From an uncultured Prevotella sp. (lineage in GTDB: Bacteria > Bacteroidota > Bacteroidia > Bacteroidales > Bacteroidaceae), in contig CATXJC010000030.1 of the NCBI GenBank assembly GCA_958369755.1, forward strand, positions 1-23,320: a stretch of 23,320 nucleotides of DNA, written 5' to 3'. The notes beneath the pieces are model-generated. The model saw only the letters and a program-made list of their open reading frames with translations, had not been told where the DNA came from and did not search any database. The translations under genes and the position numbers were made by a program. This document shows positions 1 through 8,316 of this stretch, piece after piece (the stretch's first letter is position 1; every line of letters starts with the position of its first letter).

Positions 1-59
1 ACGTTTTCGATGAGAAGATGGTACCAAACGAGGCTGTTAAGGATTTCTTCAAGGATTAA
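1..59 (+). CDS. 3' end of an unidentified protein (left-truncated)
   Basis: An open frame enters from the left edge (codons from base 3) and ends at TAA 57-59. It gives 18 residues, VFDEKMVPNEAVKDFFKD. The reading is supported by a strong terminator about 60 bases downstream and by the absence of a competing frame. Too little remains to assign a family. The charged, helical-looking tail is compatible with a soluble protein, but no function is claimed. Confidence 0.6.
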   Translation, partial: VFDEKMVPNEAVKDFFKD

Positions 60-120
60 TTTCCTTGCAGATGATGCATTGTTGAATTAAGATTACATCA
101 AAATTCAAATATAAAGATAA

Positions 121-155
121 AGGTCGCTCCCCAGATAGGGGAGCGACCTTTTTTT
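121..155. terminator. Rho-independent terminator, probably bidirectional
   Basis: A perfect 12-bp stem (AGGTCGCTCCCC at 121-132, GGGGAGCGACCT at 138-149) with a 5-base loop is followed on the plus strand by a run of T (149-155). It ends the left-edge gene. The minus-strand exit is also T-rich (TTTATCTTTAT), so it probably also stops the long minus-strand run after hrpB. Confidence 0.9.
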
Positions 156-257
156 CTTCTTTTCTAAGGTCAAGAAAACAGCTTTTGGCCTTTTACAATA
201 TACTTGAAGCTTCTTTCATCGTCTCTTACGAATCTTCTTAGCGTTTGCTTCCTCTTA

Positions 258-2834
258 TCATCGTTTGACACCTCTCACGGCCTGGCTCTCTAACGGATTC
301 TCCGGCCAGAAATGCTTAGGGTATCGGCGCTTCAGTTCCTTGCGGACTTCGAAATAAGTGCCTTGCCAAAAACTTGCGAGATCCTGAGTAAGCTGAACGG
401 GCTTGAAACCGGGAGATAACAACTCAAGCAGAAGGGGCTGTCTGCCAGCATCTACAGTGGGAGTTGATGTCATTCCGAAACACTCCTGAAGCCGCACACT
501 CAGAACCGGGGCTTCGGTTCCCTGGCGATAATCGATGCGGATGTTGCTGCCCGATGGCACACGGATGTGGGTGGGAGCAAGGCGGTCTATCTCCTGCTGA
601 AGGTCGTAAGGAAGGATGTTCCATAAGATTTCGCACAGGTTGAGTTTCTTCAGCTCTGTAACAGAAGTCTTCATCTTACCACCTTCTTCGAGATAGAATG
701 GGAGCCACTCTCGGGCTGTTTTCAGGAGATGCTCCGTAGATAGGTCAGGAATCTCCAGTTCCGGATGCCACTCAGCTACTTGCGCCACGCGCTGTTGCAG
801 ACGACGAACCGATTCGTTCCAATCGAACATGCTGAGTCCGTCTTTTCTGGCAGCTTCGCAGATAATGTCTGAAACAGTCTCTCGGTTGGCATTTTGTATC
901 GGCTTGCTGCCTATGACGAGCGCTCCTATCCGTGTTTCCTGTTGCATCTTTACTGCCAGCGCTTTGCTGTCCCATGAAATATTCTCGCAGGTTTGTGCCG
1001 GCAAGTTCTTCCAGTTGACGGGGGCTGAGAAAAATACTCTTCCTTTACGTCTCTGTGCGGGATTGGATGATGAGGTTGAAGATAGGTTGAGTGATGCGAT
1101 GGCAAGCCATTCGTTTGCAGCCATGCTGTCGCACGGGTCGATGAAAATCGTGTTGCCATTCGACATCTTGAAGTTGCCCGCATGGTCGGTGGCATGGGCG
1201 ATGCGCTCAGGGTAGGCTAGAGCGATGAGATGGCCCACTTCCTCTGCATCAATTGGCGCGTTGTCTTCTCTGATGTGCAGCATCTTTCTGTATTCCTGTG
1301 CAATCTGAGCGATACGGTTCCAACGTCCCAGATTCTTCTTGCTGCGCGCGGAGCGGAGGATAGAAAGGCGGAGCGTCATGTCAGAATCCTCATTTTCACC
1401 CATCGGATCTTTCTCTTCAAGTAGAGCTGCAATGTCGCAGGCAAGGGCTTGGCTCGCCGGAGAATCGCTGCTGATCATCATCTTGGCAATGCGCGGATGA
1501 CAAGGAAGTTGAGCCATTCTGCTGCCTTCTGCGGTGATGCTGCCACTGAGAGCGTGAGCATCATGATCAGGAGTGAGGGCGTTGAGCGACATAAGAAGTT
1601 GCTGTGCCAATACGAGGTTGCCCTTGGGAGGAAGGGTGAGCCAAGGCAGCAGTTCCGGTTTGTTTTCGCCGAAAGCTGCAATGTCGAGAACCATCGAAGA
1701 GAGATCTGCATCCAGTATTTCGGGCAGCCGTTGTTCTGGCATCAGATGTTCCGAGGTCTGTGTCCAAAGCCGGTAACATACGCCTGATGTTATTCTGCCC
1801 GCACGCCCCCTTCGTTGCGTAGCCATGTCCTGACTGATACGAACGGTTTCGAGATGGCTCAAGCCTGTACGGGCATCATAAACCAGTTTTCGGCAGAGTC
1901 CGGAATCCACAACGATTCTTACTCCTTCGATGGTGAGAGAAGTTTCGGCGATAGGAGTGGCCAATACGATTTTTCGTTCACCCGGTTTGGAAGGAGCGAT
2001 GGCGAGTCGCTGCTTTTCAGGCGAGAGGTTGCCGTAGAGTGGATAGATTTCCGTTGAAGATAAGGCAGAACGAAGCAGTTCTTCGCATTTCATGATTTCT
2101 CCCTGTCCCGGCAGAAAGGCAAGAATGTCACCTTCCTGGTTTCTGAAAGCCTGACAGATGGTGGCTGCCATTTCCTGTGCTACCTGATATCTGTCGATGT
2201 CGTGGTCTGCATAAATGGTTTCTATCGGAAATATTCTGCCTTTACTCTCGATAAGCGGAGCCTGAAGTGCCTGGCAGATGATAGAAGCATCGATTGTTGC
2301 TGACATGATAATGAGCTTCAGGTCGGGGCGGATGATTTCCTGTGTTTGCCGGGCCAGCGCTAACGCCAGATCGGAATTGATGCTGCGCTCATGAAACTCA
2401 TCAAAGATGAGGCACGAAACGCCTTCGAGTGTAGCATCATTGACCAGCATTCGGGTGAGAATGCCCTCGGTAAGGACTTCGATGCGTGTTTCATCCGAAA
2501 CCTTGCTTTCGAATCTTACCCGATAGCCGATGGTTTTTCCCACGGGTTCTCCCAGAATCTGCGCCATCCGTTCGGCTATCTGGCGAGCAGCCAAGCGGCG
2601 CGGTTCGAGCATCAGAATCTTACCCTGACTTTTAATATGATCATGGATGAAGCCTTCCAATGCCTGATCACTCATGCCCCGCAGAATGGTGAGCGGGAGG
2701 AGGGTAGATTTACCGGCTCCAGGAGGAGCTGTAATAACAAGGTTAGCCGACTCCATCAATGCTTCATTGACAGAGTCGGCTATCTGGTAAGCTGGCTGAT
2801 GACCAGCCTGCTGTTCTATTCTATCTAAGTTCAT
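258..2834 (-). CDS. hrpB: ATP-dependent RNA helicase HrpB (DEAH/RHA family)
   Basis: 858 residues, near the usual 800-850 for HrpB. The helicase core is complete. Walker A (PPGAGKST) lies at about residues 37-44 and motif II is DEFH at 145-148, the HrpB-type variant of DEAH. Motif III is SAT at 178-180 and motif VI is QRRGRAGR at 340-347. The long C-terminal part, with a PEN motif near the end (residues 842-844), fits the HrpB-specific C-terminal domain. It acts as a cytoplasmic NTP-dependent helicase of largely unknown substrate. It is the last gene of the minus-strand run, 32 bases after the GT4-like gene. Translation ends at tandem stops TGA-TAA. The leader before the ATG is A-rich with no Shine-Dalgarno, as usual in this phylum. 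Confidence 0.95.
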   Translation of the reverse strand: MNLDRIEQQAGHQPAYQIADSVNEALMESANLVITAPPGAGKSTLLPLTILRGMSDQALEGFIHDHIKSQGKILMLEPRRLAARQIAERMAQILGEPVGKTIGYRVRFESKVSDETRIEVLTEGILTRMLVNDATLEGVSCLIFDEFHERSINSDLALALARQTQEIIRPDLKLIIMSATIDASIICQALQAPLIESKGRIFPIETIYADHDIDRYQVAQEMAATICQAFRNQEGDILAFLPGQGEIMKCEELLRSALSSTEIYPLYGNLSPEKQRLAIAPSKPGERKIVLATPIAETSLTIEGVRIVVDSGLCRKLVYDARTGLSHLETVRISQDMATQRRGRAGRITSGVCYRLWTQTSEHLMPEQRLPEILDADLSSMVLDIAAFGENKPELLPWLTLPPKGNLVLAQQLLMSLNALTPDHDAHALSGSITAEGSRMAQLPCHPRIAKMMISSDSPASQALACDIAALLEEKDPMGENEDSDMTLRLSILRSARSKKNLGRWNRIAQIAQEYRKMLHIREDNAPIDAEEVGHLIALAYPERIAHATDHAGNFKMSNGNTIFIDPCDSMAANEWLAIASLNLSSTSSSNPAQRRKGRVFFSAPVNWKNLPAQTCENISWDSKALAVKMQQETRIGALVIGSKPIQNANRETVSDIICEAARKDGLSMFDWNESVRRLQQRVAQVAEWHPELEIPDLSTEHLLKTAREWLPFYLEEGGKMKTSVTELKKLNLCEILWNILPYDLQQEIDRLAPTHIRVPSGSNIRIDYRQGTEAPVLSVRLQECFGMTSTPTVDAGRQPLLLELLSPGFKPVQLTQDLASFWQGTYFEVRKELKRRYPKHFWPENPLESQAVRGVKR

Positions 2835-2866
2835 TTCTTCTTATTTCGCAAACTTCAGAATCTTTT

Positions 2867-3640
2867 TTATTTCACAAATTTCAGAATCTCTTTACTCTTT
2901 CTGCCCTTTTTGGCAGGAATCGGCATGAAGCCTTCTGTGAGTCCTGTTTTATCTGTCATGGTCTGGAAAACGGAGGCGGCATAGGAAGAGAGTTTCTTCT
3001 CTGCCAGTTCTTGCTTGATAGCATCCTCATCATAATCATCAGCATAGAGGAGAGTGTGTAAATCGTCAAGATATTTTTGCGGAATATTCTGATGCGGCAT
3101 GCGGCTTTTTATCTGCATAATCTGTGCGATGATTGCCTGTTTGGTTTGGGCAGCTATGGCTTCTGCCTTTTGCTGCTCGAAGACTGCCAGCGTCTCTTCA
3201 TCCGTCTCCTGCCAGTTTTGCATCATGGCTTCAGTGTTGGTAAGATGACTGTAGCCTGCATAGCGAATCAGGGCGATGCGCTTGTTCCAACCTTTCTTTT
3301 CCAGATAGTTTTTCTCCATAGGGGTAGTAGCTACTATGAGGTTGGCTTTGGCGTACATGGCTTTCTGATACATAGACTGTTGCAGTGAACGCTTCAAGTA
3401 AGGGTTCTTGCAGTTTCTCTCAGAAATATCACCTAGTGGACAAACGATGTAGGGAATGTCCATCTGCTTTGCTTTCTTGGCTATCTGGGCTCCCTGCCAT
3501 GTCCATGCTCCTATAATCAACACAATGTCGGCATCAACCAGGTTGTTGGTGATGTCGAGCTGTTTATTCAAGGCTTCGATATATGGAAGATACATCTTCA
3601 GCAACTTCTTTTGGTTGGAAATGAACAAATATACTTTCAT
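2867..3640 (-). CDS. GT4-like half-length glycosyltransferase-related protein
   Basis: 257 residues. The first 150 or so look like the N-terminal Rossmann half of a GT-B glycosyltransferase. They show a beta-strand start (MKVYLFIS), VDADIVLIIGAWTWQG, then PYIVCPLGDISERN, a basic KRSLQQ segment, AKANLIVATTPMEKNYLEKKG and an IALIRYAGYSHL strand. In full GT4 enzymes the strand after the EK motif leads into a second domain with an E-x7-E donor site. Here it is replaced by a Gln/Ala-rich helical region (about 155-215) and a basic tail, so the donor-binding half is missing. It lies 63 bases downstream of a GT2-like gene, which suggests a shared role in glycan assembly. It may be non-catalytic or need a partner. 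The family assignment is my reading of motif shape only. Confidence 0.6.
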   Translation of the reverse strand: MKVYLFISNQKKLLKMYLPYIEALNKQLDITNNLVDADIVLIIGAWTWQGAQIAKKAKQMDIPYIVCPLGDISERNCKNPYLKRSLQQSMYQKAMYAKANLIVATTPMEKNYLEKKGWNKRIALIRYAGYSHLTNTEAMMQNWQETDEETLAVFEQQKAEAIAAQTKQAIIAQIMQIKSRMPHQNIPQKYLDDLHTLLYADDYDEDAIKQELAEKKLSSYAASVFQTMTDKTGLTEGFMPIPAKKGRKSKEILKFVK

Positions 3641-3703
3641 CGTTCTGTCGGTTATTTTTAACTGTTATTATTCTGATAGACTGTTACTTCCTTTTTACCC
3701 TGT

Positions 3704-4846
3704 TTAGAGTTTATGAGAAGTGAAATCGTTTTTGTCAGCCCGCCAATAGCGCAATTTGGTAGCCAGATTTCTCCAGATAATTCCATATTCGAAGAATGGC
3801 AGTTTGAACATCGCTATTCCGTCATCAAAGTGTTTGATGGCCTTGTTGGCTATCAGCATTCTCACGATGAACAGCAGGAGGAAACTGAAACCTGCGCATC
3901 CTGTAAGAATCCAATTCTTCATGAGGATAGAGTAGGCTGCAACGGCCAGTGTTGCTATCAGGCTGAGATGTGGCATGAGATGGTCAAAGAACATGAGGGT
4001 TCGCATGGAACCGGCTCTTTCCAAACTCTTGCGTGAAGCCTGCAGATAGAGGTGGGCATTGTGCCAGCTCTTATTCGATGGTGCTTCGCGGATGAGCCAT
4101 GCATCGCAATCCAGTTCTGTAGCAGTTTCGCCATAATGGGCATACTTGTTGACGAGAAAATCGTATTCGCCGCGAACATATTCCAGGTTGCCCTGATAGC
4201 CCTGTTCCTTCATGAAGTCGCTCTTGCGGAACGCTACGTTTGGCATGTGGCTGCGATAGCCGTAGGTCTGCTGGGCACGGCGCAAAACATAGTAAGCCTT
4301 GCGGATGCTGTCGAAACGGCGTACGCTCTTGGTTTCCTCATCAAGGGCTACATATCCCAATACCAGATGGTTAGGGTCCTGACATTGACGGGCCATGGTT
4401 TGTAACCACTTGTCGTTGCTTGGGCGGCAATTAGGCTCTGTCAGAATAATCCATTCATGTTTGGCTGCCTTCACACCCAGTGTAATCTGCAATTTCTTGC
4501 GGCTCATGTAGCGTGAACTCTCAGGAATGTAAGTATAATACAGATGAGGGTTCTCGGCTGCTGTTCGCTTCAGAAAATCCTGCGTCTCGCCATCTGTACT
4601 CTGGCAGACTACGATTACCTGATAGTCGGCAGCATACTGCTGGCGCAGGAACATAGGGAGATTCCTCTCCAATTCAGCAAGATTATCGTGTGCGGTAATG
4701 AGTATACTGACAGGAGGTTGATTCTCTGCCGTTTCTGTTTTTTGAAAGCGCAACGAGCGCAGAAATGGATTTATCAGCGATCCGAGAACCGCCAATAAAA
4801 CCACCACTGCGCCTGCTATTATAGTAGTTGTACTAATGATCATCAT
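3704..4846 (-). CDS. Membrane-anchored GT2-like glycosyltransferase
   Basis: 380 residues. There is an N-terminal membrane helix (about 3-28), a GT-A fold domain beginning PPVSILITAHDN (44-55), and QVIVVCQSTDG (76-86), where GT2 enzymes bind UDP-sugar. Two more hydrophobic segments lie near 285-335 (LSLIATLAVAAYSIL; GCAGFSFLLLFIVRMLI). The position of the metal-binding DxD reads LTEPN (135-139), so the usual motif is not obvious. RGEYDFLVNKYAHYG could supply the downstream acidic residues. It probably transfers a sugar at the cytoplasmic face of the inner membrane to a lipid-linked or polymeric acceptor; the substrate is unknown. Two adjacent ATG codons (4844-4846 and 4841-4843) could start it. 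It sits between lysA and the GT4-like gene. Confidence 0.8.
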   Translation of the reverse strand: MMIISTTTIIAGAVVVLLAVLGSLINPFLRSLRFQKTETAENQPPVSILITAHDNLAELERNLPMFLRQQYAADYQVIVVCQSTDGETQDFLKRTAAENPHLYYTYIPESSRYMSRKKLQITLGVKAAKHEWIILTEPNCRPSNDKWLQTMARQCQDPNHLVLGYVALDEETKSVRRFDSIRKAYYVLRRAQQTYGYRSHMPNVAFRKSDFMKEQGYQGNLEYVRGEYDFLVNKYAHYGETATELDCDAWLIREAPSNKSWHNAHLYLQASRKSLERAGSMRTLMFFDHLMPHLSLIATLAVAAYSILMKNWILTGCAGFSFLLLFIVRMLIANKAIKHFDDGIAMFKLPFFEYGIIWRNLATKLRYWRADKNDFTSHKL

Positions 4847-4890
4847 ATTCTTTTTCTCGTAATATAGAAAGCTAGAGAAAGGAGAATCCT

Positions 4891-4920
4891 ATAAACTCTT
4901 AACTTTTAACTTTCAACTAT
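4891..4920 (-). repeat. Class B spacer repeat (after the lysA stop)
   Basis: Read on the minus strand, the bases just after the lysA stop are TATAGTTGAAAGTTAAAAGT followed by TAAGAGTTTATAG. Closely similar strings follow the stop codons of hisA (9811-9862) and the HU-like/SPOR gene (12062-12096), in the same orientation. Confidence 0.75.
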
Positions 4921-4921
4921 A

Positions 4922-6079
4922 TTAAAAGTCTTCTGTAATATACCCCTTTGGCAACTGGCGACAGTTATACTGGCTCGCCATGATCTCACCATAGGCTCCG
5001 GCTGAGCGGAGGGCGATGAGGTCGCCGCGATGGGCTTTGTTGATGTCGACAGCCTTGCCGAAGACATCGCTTGATTCGCAGATAGGACCTACTACGTCGT
5101 AAGTTTCTACAGGTTCATCGCTTGAGATGTTCTCAATCTTATGGTAAGCCTGATAGAGAGCTGGACGGATAAGGTCGGTCATTCCTGCATCCACAATGGC
5201 AAACTGCTTGGCTGTGCCCTGCTTGATGTAGAGTGTCTTGGTGATGAGAGAACCCATCTGACCCACTACGGCTCGGCCCAACTCGAAGTGAAGCTTCTGA
5301 CCATCGCGCAACTTCAGTTTCTTAGCGTATGTATCGAAATAATCCTTGAAATTAGGGATTGGCTGTCGGTTTGGATGATTATAGTCAATGCCCAGTCCAC
5401 CGCCCACATTGATGTTCTTCACAACGATGTGATGCGCTTCAAGTTGGTTCTGAAGTTCGTTGATACGGTTGCAGAGTGCCTCGAAATCACCCATATCAAG
5501 AATCTGGCTTCCGATGTGGAAGTGCAGTCCGAGGAACTGGATGTTCTTCATCTTGGCAGCCTCTTCGATTACGGCTTCCATGTCGCGCATGGCAATTCCG
5601 AACTTGTTTTCTGCCAGACCTGTTGTGATGTTAGCGTGCGTATGGGCGCCGACATCCGGATTGATGCGGAAACAAACCTGCGCAATCTTATTCTGTTTTT
5701 CAGCCAGCTCGTTGATGATTTCCAACTCCGGAATGCTTTCTACATTGAAGCAGAAAATGTCTTTCTCCAATCCGAGGTTGATTTCCCAATCGCTTTTGCC
5801 TACACCAGCGTAAACAATCTTACTGGCAGGGAAACCGGCTTTGATGGCTGCCTGAATTTCTCCTCCGCTCACACAGTCGGCTCCTAAACCAGCCTGACAG
5901 ATGATATTGAGCACCTTAGGGTTGGCATTTGCCTTTACGGCATAGTGCACTTCAAATCCCTCGTGCTTGCCAGCCTCTTCATTGATGGTTTTCAATGTCT
6001 GGCGCAACACATTGGTGTCGTAATAGTAGAACGGAGTCTGTATCTCCTGAAACTTATCTATCGGAAATGTACCTTTCAT
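4922..6079 (-). CDS. lysA: Diaminopimelate decarboxylase
   Basis: 385 residues, near the usual 380-420. It is a fold-type III PLP enzyme that converts meso-diaminopimelate to L-lysine plus CO2. The PLP lysine is K49 in HYAVKAN. Further family motifs are GLGADCVSGGE, FRINPDVGAHTHANI, LHFHIGSQ and the glycine-rich NVGGGLGIDY. The second-subunit cysteine is C334 in CESSDVFG, followed by the SAGAYG motif near the C-terminus. It follows lysC after a 139-base spacer with repeats, so the first and last enzymes of the lysine pathway are paired. No lysine-responsive leader is apparent in the spacer. The GT2-like gene follows 75 bases downstream. Confidence 0.97.
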   Translation of the reverse strand: MKGTFPIDKFQEIQTPFYYYDTNVLRQTLKTINEEAGKHEGFEVHYAVKANANPKVLNIICQAGLGADCVSGGEIQAAIKAGFPASKIVYAGVGKSDWEINLGLEKDIFCFNVESIPELEIINELAEKQNKIAQVCFRINPDVGAHTHANITTGLAENKFGIAMRDMEAVIEEAAKMKNIQFLGLHFHIGSQILDMGDFEALCNRINELQNQLEAHHIVVKNINVGGGLGIDYNHPNRQPIPNFKDYFDTYAKKLKLRDGQKLHFELGRAVVGQMGSLITKTLYIKQGTAKQFAIVDAGMTDLIRPALYQAYHKIENISSDEPVETYDVVGPICESSDVFGKAVDINKAHRGDLIALRSAGAYGEIMASQYNCRQLPKGYITEDF

Positions 6080-6113
6080 TTCACTTAATCTTAAATTAAT
6101 ACCTTATTATAGT

Positions 6114-6154
6114 TAAATCAGAATATCCAATTTATTGTAAATCAGAATATCCAA
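6114..6154. repeat. 17-bp direct repeat, two copies
   Basis: TAAATCAGAATATCCAA occurs at 6114-6130 and again, identically, at 6138-6154, separated by TTTATTG. It lies in the lysC-lysA spacer. The 24-base period could allow slippage or bind a regulator to two faces of the helix; I see no direct evidence for either. Confidence 0.85.
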
Positions 6155-6206
6155 CGAAGAGTGGATAGGAAGCATTACATACGAATTCTTCACTTTTCAC
6201 TCTTCG
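6155..6206. repeat. Spaced 9-bp inverted repeat after lysC
   Basis: CGAAGAGTG (6155-6163) and CACTCTTCG (6198-6206) are perfect complements 34 bases apart, just downstream of the lysC stop. No T-run follows on the minus strand, so it is unlikely to be an intrinsic terminator. It could form a weak hairpin in the lysC-lysA mRNA spacer. Confidence 0.5.
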
Positions 6207-6218
6207 TTTTCATTTGCA

Positions 6219-7541
6219 TTACTTCTTCTCGAACAATACGTTGCTCAAGTTCTGCAATGCCTGCTTCTTATCTTTCTCTCTGATGAGGAATGAGATGTTG
6301 TAGTTAGAACCACCATAAGAAATCATGCGTACAGGAATGTTCTTCATCGCATCGGTAGCGATGGTCTCGAAGCCAACGTTGCTCCAGTCCAAATCACCTA
6401 CAACGCAGATAATGCACATATCAGAATCTACAGTTACTGTACCATATTTCTTCAGCTCGTTTACGATGTCGTTAAGATGAGAATCGTTATCAATACTCAT
6501 GCTGACACCCACCTCAGAAGTGGCAATCATATCAATTGGAGTCTGATAGCTCTCGAAGATTTCGAATACCTTGCGGAGGAAACCTGTAGCGAGCAACATG
6601 CGGCTACTCTTGATCTTGATGGCTGTGATGTTGTCCTTGGCAGCAACAGCCTTGATCTTTCCGCGTACGATGACATTGTCGATGATTGTACCGTCGGCCT
6701 TAGGATCCATGGTGTTCTTCAAGCGTACAGGGATGCCTGCATACTTAGCTGGCTGAACACAGGTAGGGTGGAGAATCTTGGCACCGAAGTAAGCCAACTC
6801 TGCAGCCTCCTCGAAGTTCAACTGGCGGACAGCTTCAGTGTGCTCTACGACACGAGGGTCGTTGTTGTGCATTCCGTCGATATCGGTCCAGATCTGAATC
6901 TCTTCAGCTGGGAGAGCTGCACCGATAAGAGATGCGGTGTAGTCGCTACCGCCACGCTGCAGATTGTCAACCTCGCCGTATGCGTTGCGGCAGATGAATC
7001 CCTGAGTGATGTAAATCTGATAGCCCTGGTTCTGCTCCATGATAGCAGCCAACTTCTCCTTGATGTACTGAGGATCCGGTTCTGCGTTCTTGTCAGTGCG
7101 CATAAAGTCTAATGCGCTGAGCAATACGGCCTTTACACCCTGTTCCTTCAAGTAGTTTACAACCATGTTGGTGCTCATCATCTCGCCCTGAGCCACGATG
7201 CTCTTCTCCTCGAAAGAAGTGAAGAGGTCTTTGGTGAATGAGCGGAGATAGTTGAATTCGCCCTGCAAGAACTCACGAGTCGTATTTTTCATCTCCTCGG
7301 TAGAGTAGAGTTCTTCTACATGCTGCATGTATTTTTTCTCCAAGTTGTTGATTACCTCGTTGGCGCCCTCTGGATTCTTCTTGTAAAGATAGTCAGAGAT
7401 CTCAACGAGAGAGTTTGTTGTACCGCTCATCGCAGACAATACGATGAAAGTTGGTTCACCTGATTCTGTAACCAAAGAGGCTACTCCCTTCATGCGCTCT
7501 GGTGAGCCTACAGAAGTACCTCCGAATTTCATTACCTTCAT
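6219..7541 (-). CDS. lysC: Aspartokinase (monofunctional)
   Basis: 440 residues. It phosphorylates L-aspartate, the entry step to lysine/DAP, threonine and methionine. The N-terminus carries the kinase signature KFGGTSVGS (5-13). SQGEMMS-type residues occur in EKSIVAQGEMMSTNMV. The substrate region RGGSDYTASLIGAAL precedes EIQIWTDIDGMHNNDPR. Two C-terminal ACT domains follow from about residue 300 (NITAIKIKSSRML; MCIICVVGDLDW, ending ISYGGSNYNISFLI), which predict feedback control by end-product amino acids. There is no homoserine dehydrogenase fusion, so this is the monofunctional type. The start lies 27 bases after the ftsE stop, leaving no room for a leader riboswitch. lysA follows. Confidence 0.96.
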   Translation of the reverse strand: MKVMKFGGTSVGSPERMKGVASLVTESGEPTFIVLSAMSGTTNSLVEISDYLYKKNPEGANEVINNLEKKYMQHVEELYSTEEMKNTTREFLQGEFNYLRSFTKDLFTSFEEKSIVAQGEMMSTNMVVNYLKEQGVKAVLLSALDFMRTDKNAEPDPQYIKEKLAAIMEQNQGYQIYITQGFICRNAYGEVDNLQRGGSDYTASLIGAALPAEEIQIWTDIDGMHNNDPRVVEHTEAVRQLNFEEAAELAYFGAKILHPTCVQPAKYAGIPVRLKNTMDPKADGTIIDNVIVRGKIKAVAAKDNITAIKIKSSRMLLATGFLRKVFEIFESYQTPIDMIATSEVGVSMSIDNDSHLNDIVNELKKYGTVTVDSDMCIICVVGDLDWSNVGFETIATDAMKNIPVRMISYGGSNYNISFLIREKDKKQALQNLSNVLFEKK

Positions 7542-7568
7542 AGTCGTAATTTTATTTAATTATTTCAC

Positions 7569-8285
7569 TTAATTATCTTCTCCATCCTCTGTGAGGTCGA
7601 TGTGGTTGTACTCGTTGGTTACGTCGTAGAGCACACCTTCCTTACAGCGGTAAACGATGCCTGGGAATTTGTCGAGCATCGGGATGTTATGGGTTGTCAT
7701 CACAACAGCTGTGCCTTGTTTGGTGATGTCTTTCAGCAGACTCACAATGTTGCTGGCAGTCTCTGGGTCGAGATTGCCTGTAGGCTCATCGGCGATGATG
7801 ATTTTTGGATTATTGAGAATGGCGCGGGCGATGGCTACACGCTGCTGCTCACCACCTGAGAGCTCATGAGGCATCTTGTCGATTTTATCAATCATGCCTA
7901 CTTCGTTGAGCACCTCTTCGATACGCTTTTCTCTGTCTTTTTTGTTTTTCCAGCCTGTTGCCTTGAGTACGAATTCAAAGTTCTTGCGAACGGTGCGGTC
8001 GTGTAGCAGCTGGAAATCCTGAAAGATGATTCCCAATTCCTTACGCAGAGCCGGAATCTCCTTTCGCCTGATAGTTTTGAGGTCTCTGCCGAGAATTTCA
8101 GCCTTCTCGGTTTCGCCTTCTACAAGGTCTAGTTCGCAATAAAGTGTCTTTAATAGCGAACTTTTACCAGAGCCGACTTTTCCAATAAGGTAGGCGAATT
8201 CTCCTTCGTCAATATGAAAATTGATGTTCTGGAGCACGCACTTGTCGGCCTGATATATGCTGACGTTCTGATAATCTATTAACAT
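7569..8285 (-). CDS. ftsE: Cell-division ABC ATPase FtsE
   Basis: 238 residues, a single ABC nucleotide-binding domain. Walker A is GKVGSGKSS (35-43), with the Q-loop glutamine at 89 (IIFQDFQLL). The signature is LSGGEQQ (142-148), Walker B and D-loop are ADEPTGNLD (165-173), and the switch histidine is H199 (TTHN). FQDFQLLHDRTVRKN is the FtsE-type sequence. In E. coli FtsE pairs with the membrane protein FtsX and controls peptidoglycan amidases at the septum. No ftsX-like membrane gene is adjacent, so the partner must be elsewhere. The gene is packed between hisIE (31 bases) and lysC (27 bases), both unrelated in function. A LolD/MacB-type ATPase is the main alternative, but those usually have other flanks. 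Confidence 0.88.
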   Translation of the reverse strand: MLIDYQNVSIYQADKCVLQNINFHIDEGEFAYLIGKVGSGKSSLLKTLYCELDLVEGETEKAEILGRDLKTIRRKEIPALRKELGIIFQDFQLLHDRTVRKNFEFVLKATGWKNKKDREKRIEEVLNEVGMIDKIDKMPHELSGGEQQRVAIARAILNNPKIIIADEPTGNLDPETASNIVSLLKDITKQGTAVVMTTHNIPMLDKFPGIVYRCKEGVLYDVTNEYNHIDLTEDGEDN

Positions 8286-8316
8286 CTTCTATTTTTTTCT
8301 CCTTAATGTTGGTTTG

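Noticed and set aside
178..257. Possible small ORF between the terminator and hrpB
   Set aside because: Only very short frames broken by stops; no promoter or conserved look.
5141..5887. Long plus-strand frame (248 codons) opposite lysA
   Set aside because: It is antisense to a gene with all lysA motifs, has no recognisable domain or promoter, and is explained by codon bias of the opposite strand.
7542..7568. Lysine riboswitch before lysC
   Set aside because: The spacer is only 27 bases, far too short, and the lysC-lysA spacer shows no such fold.
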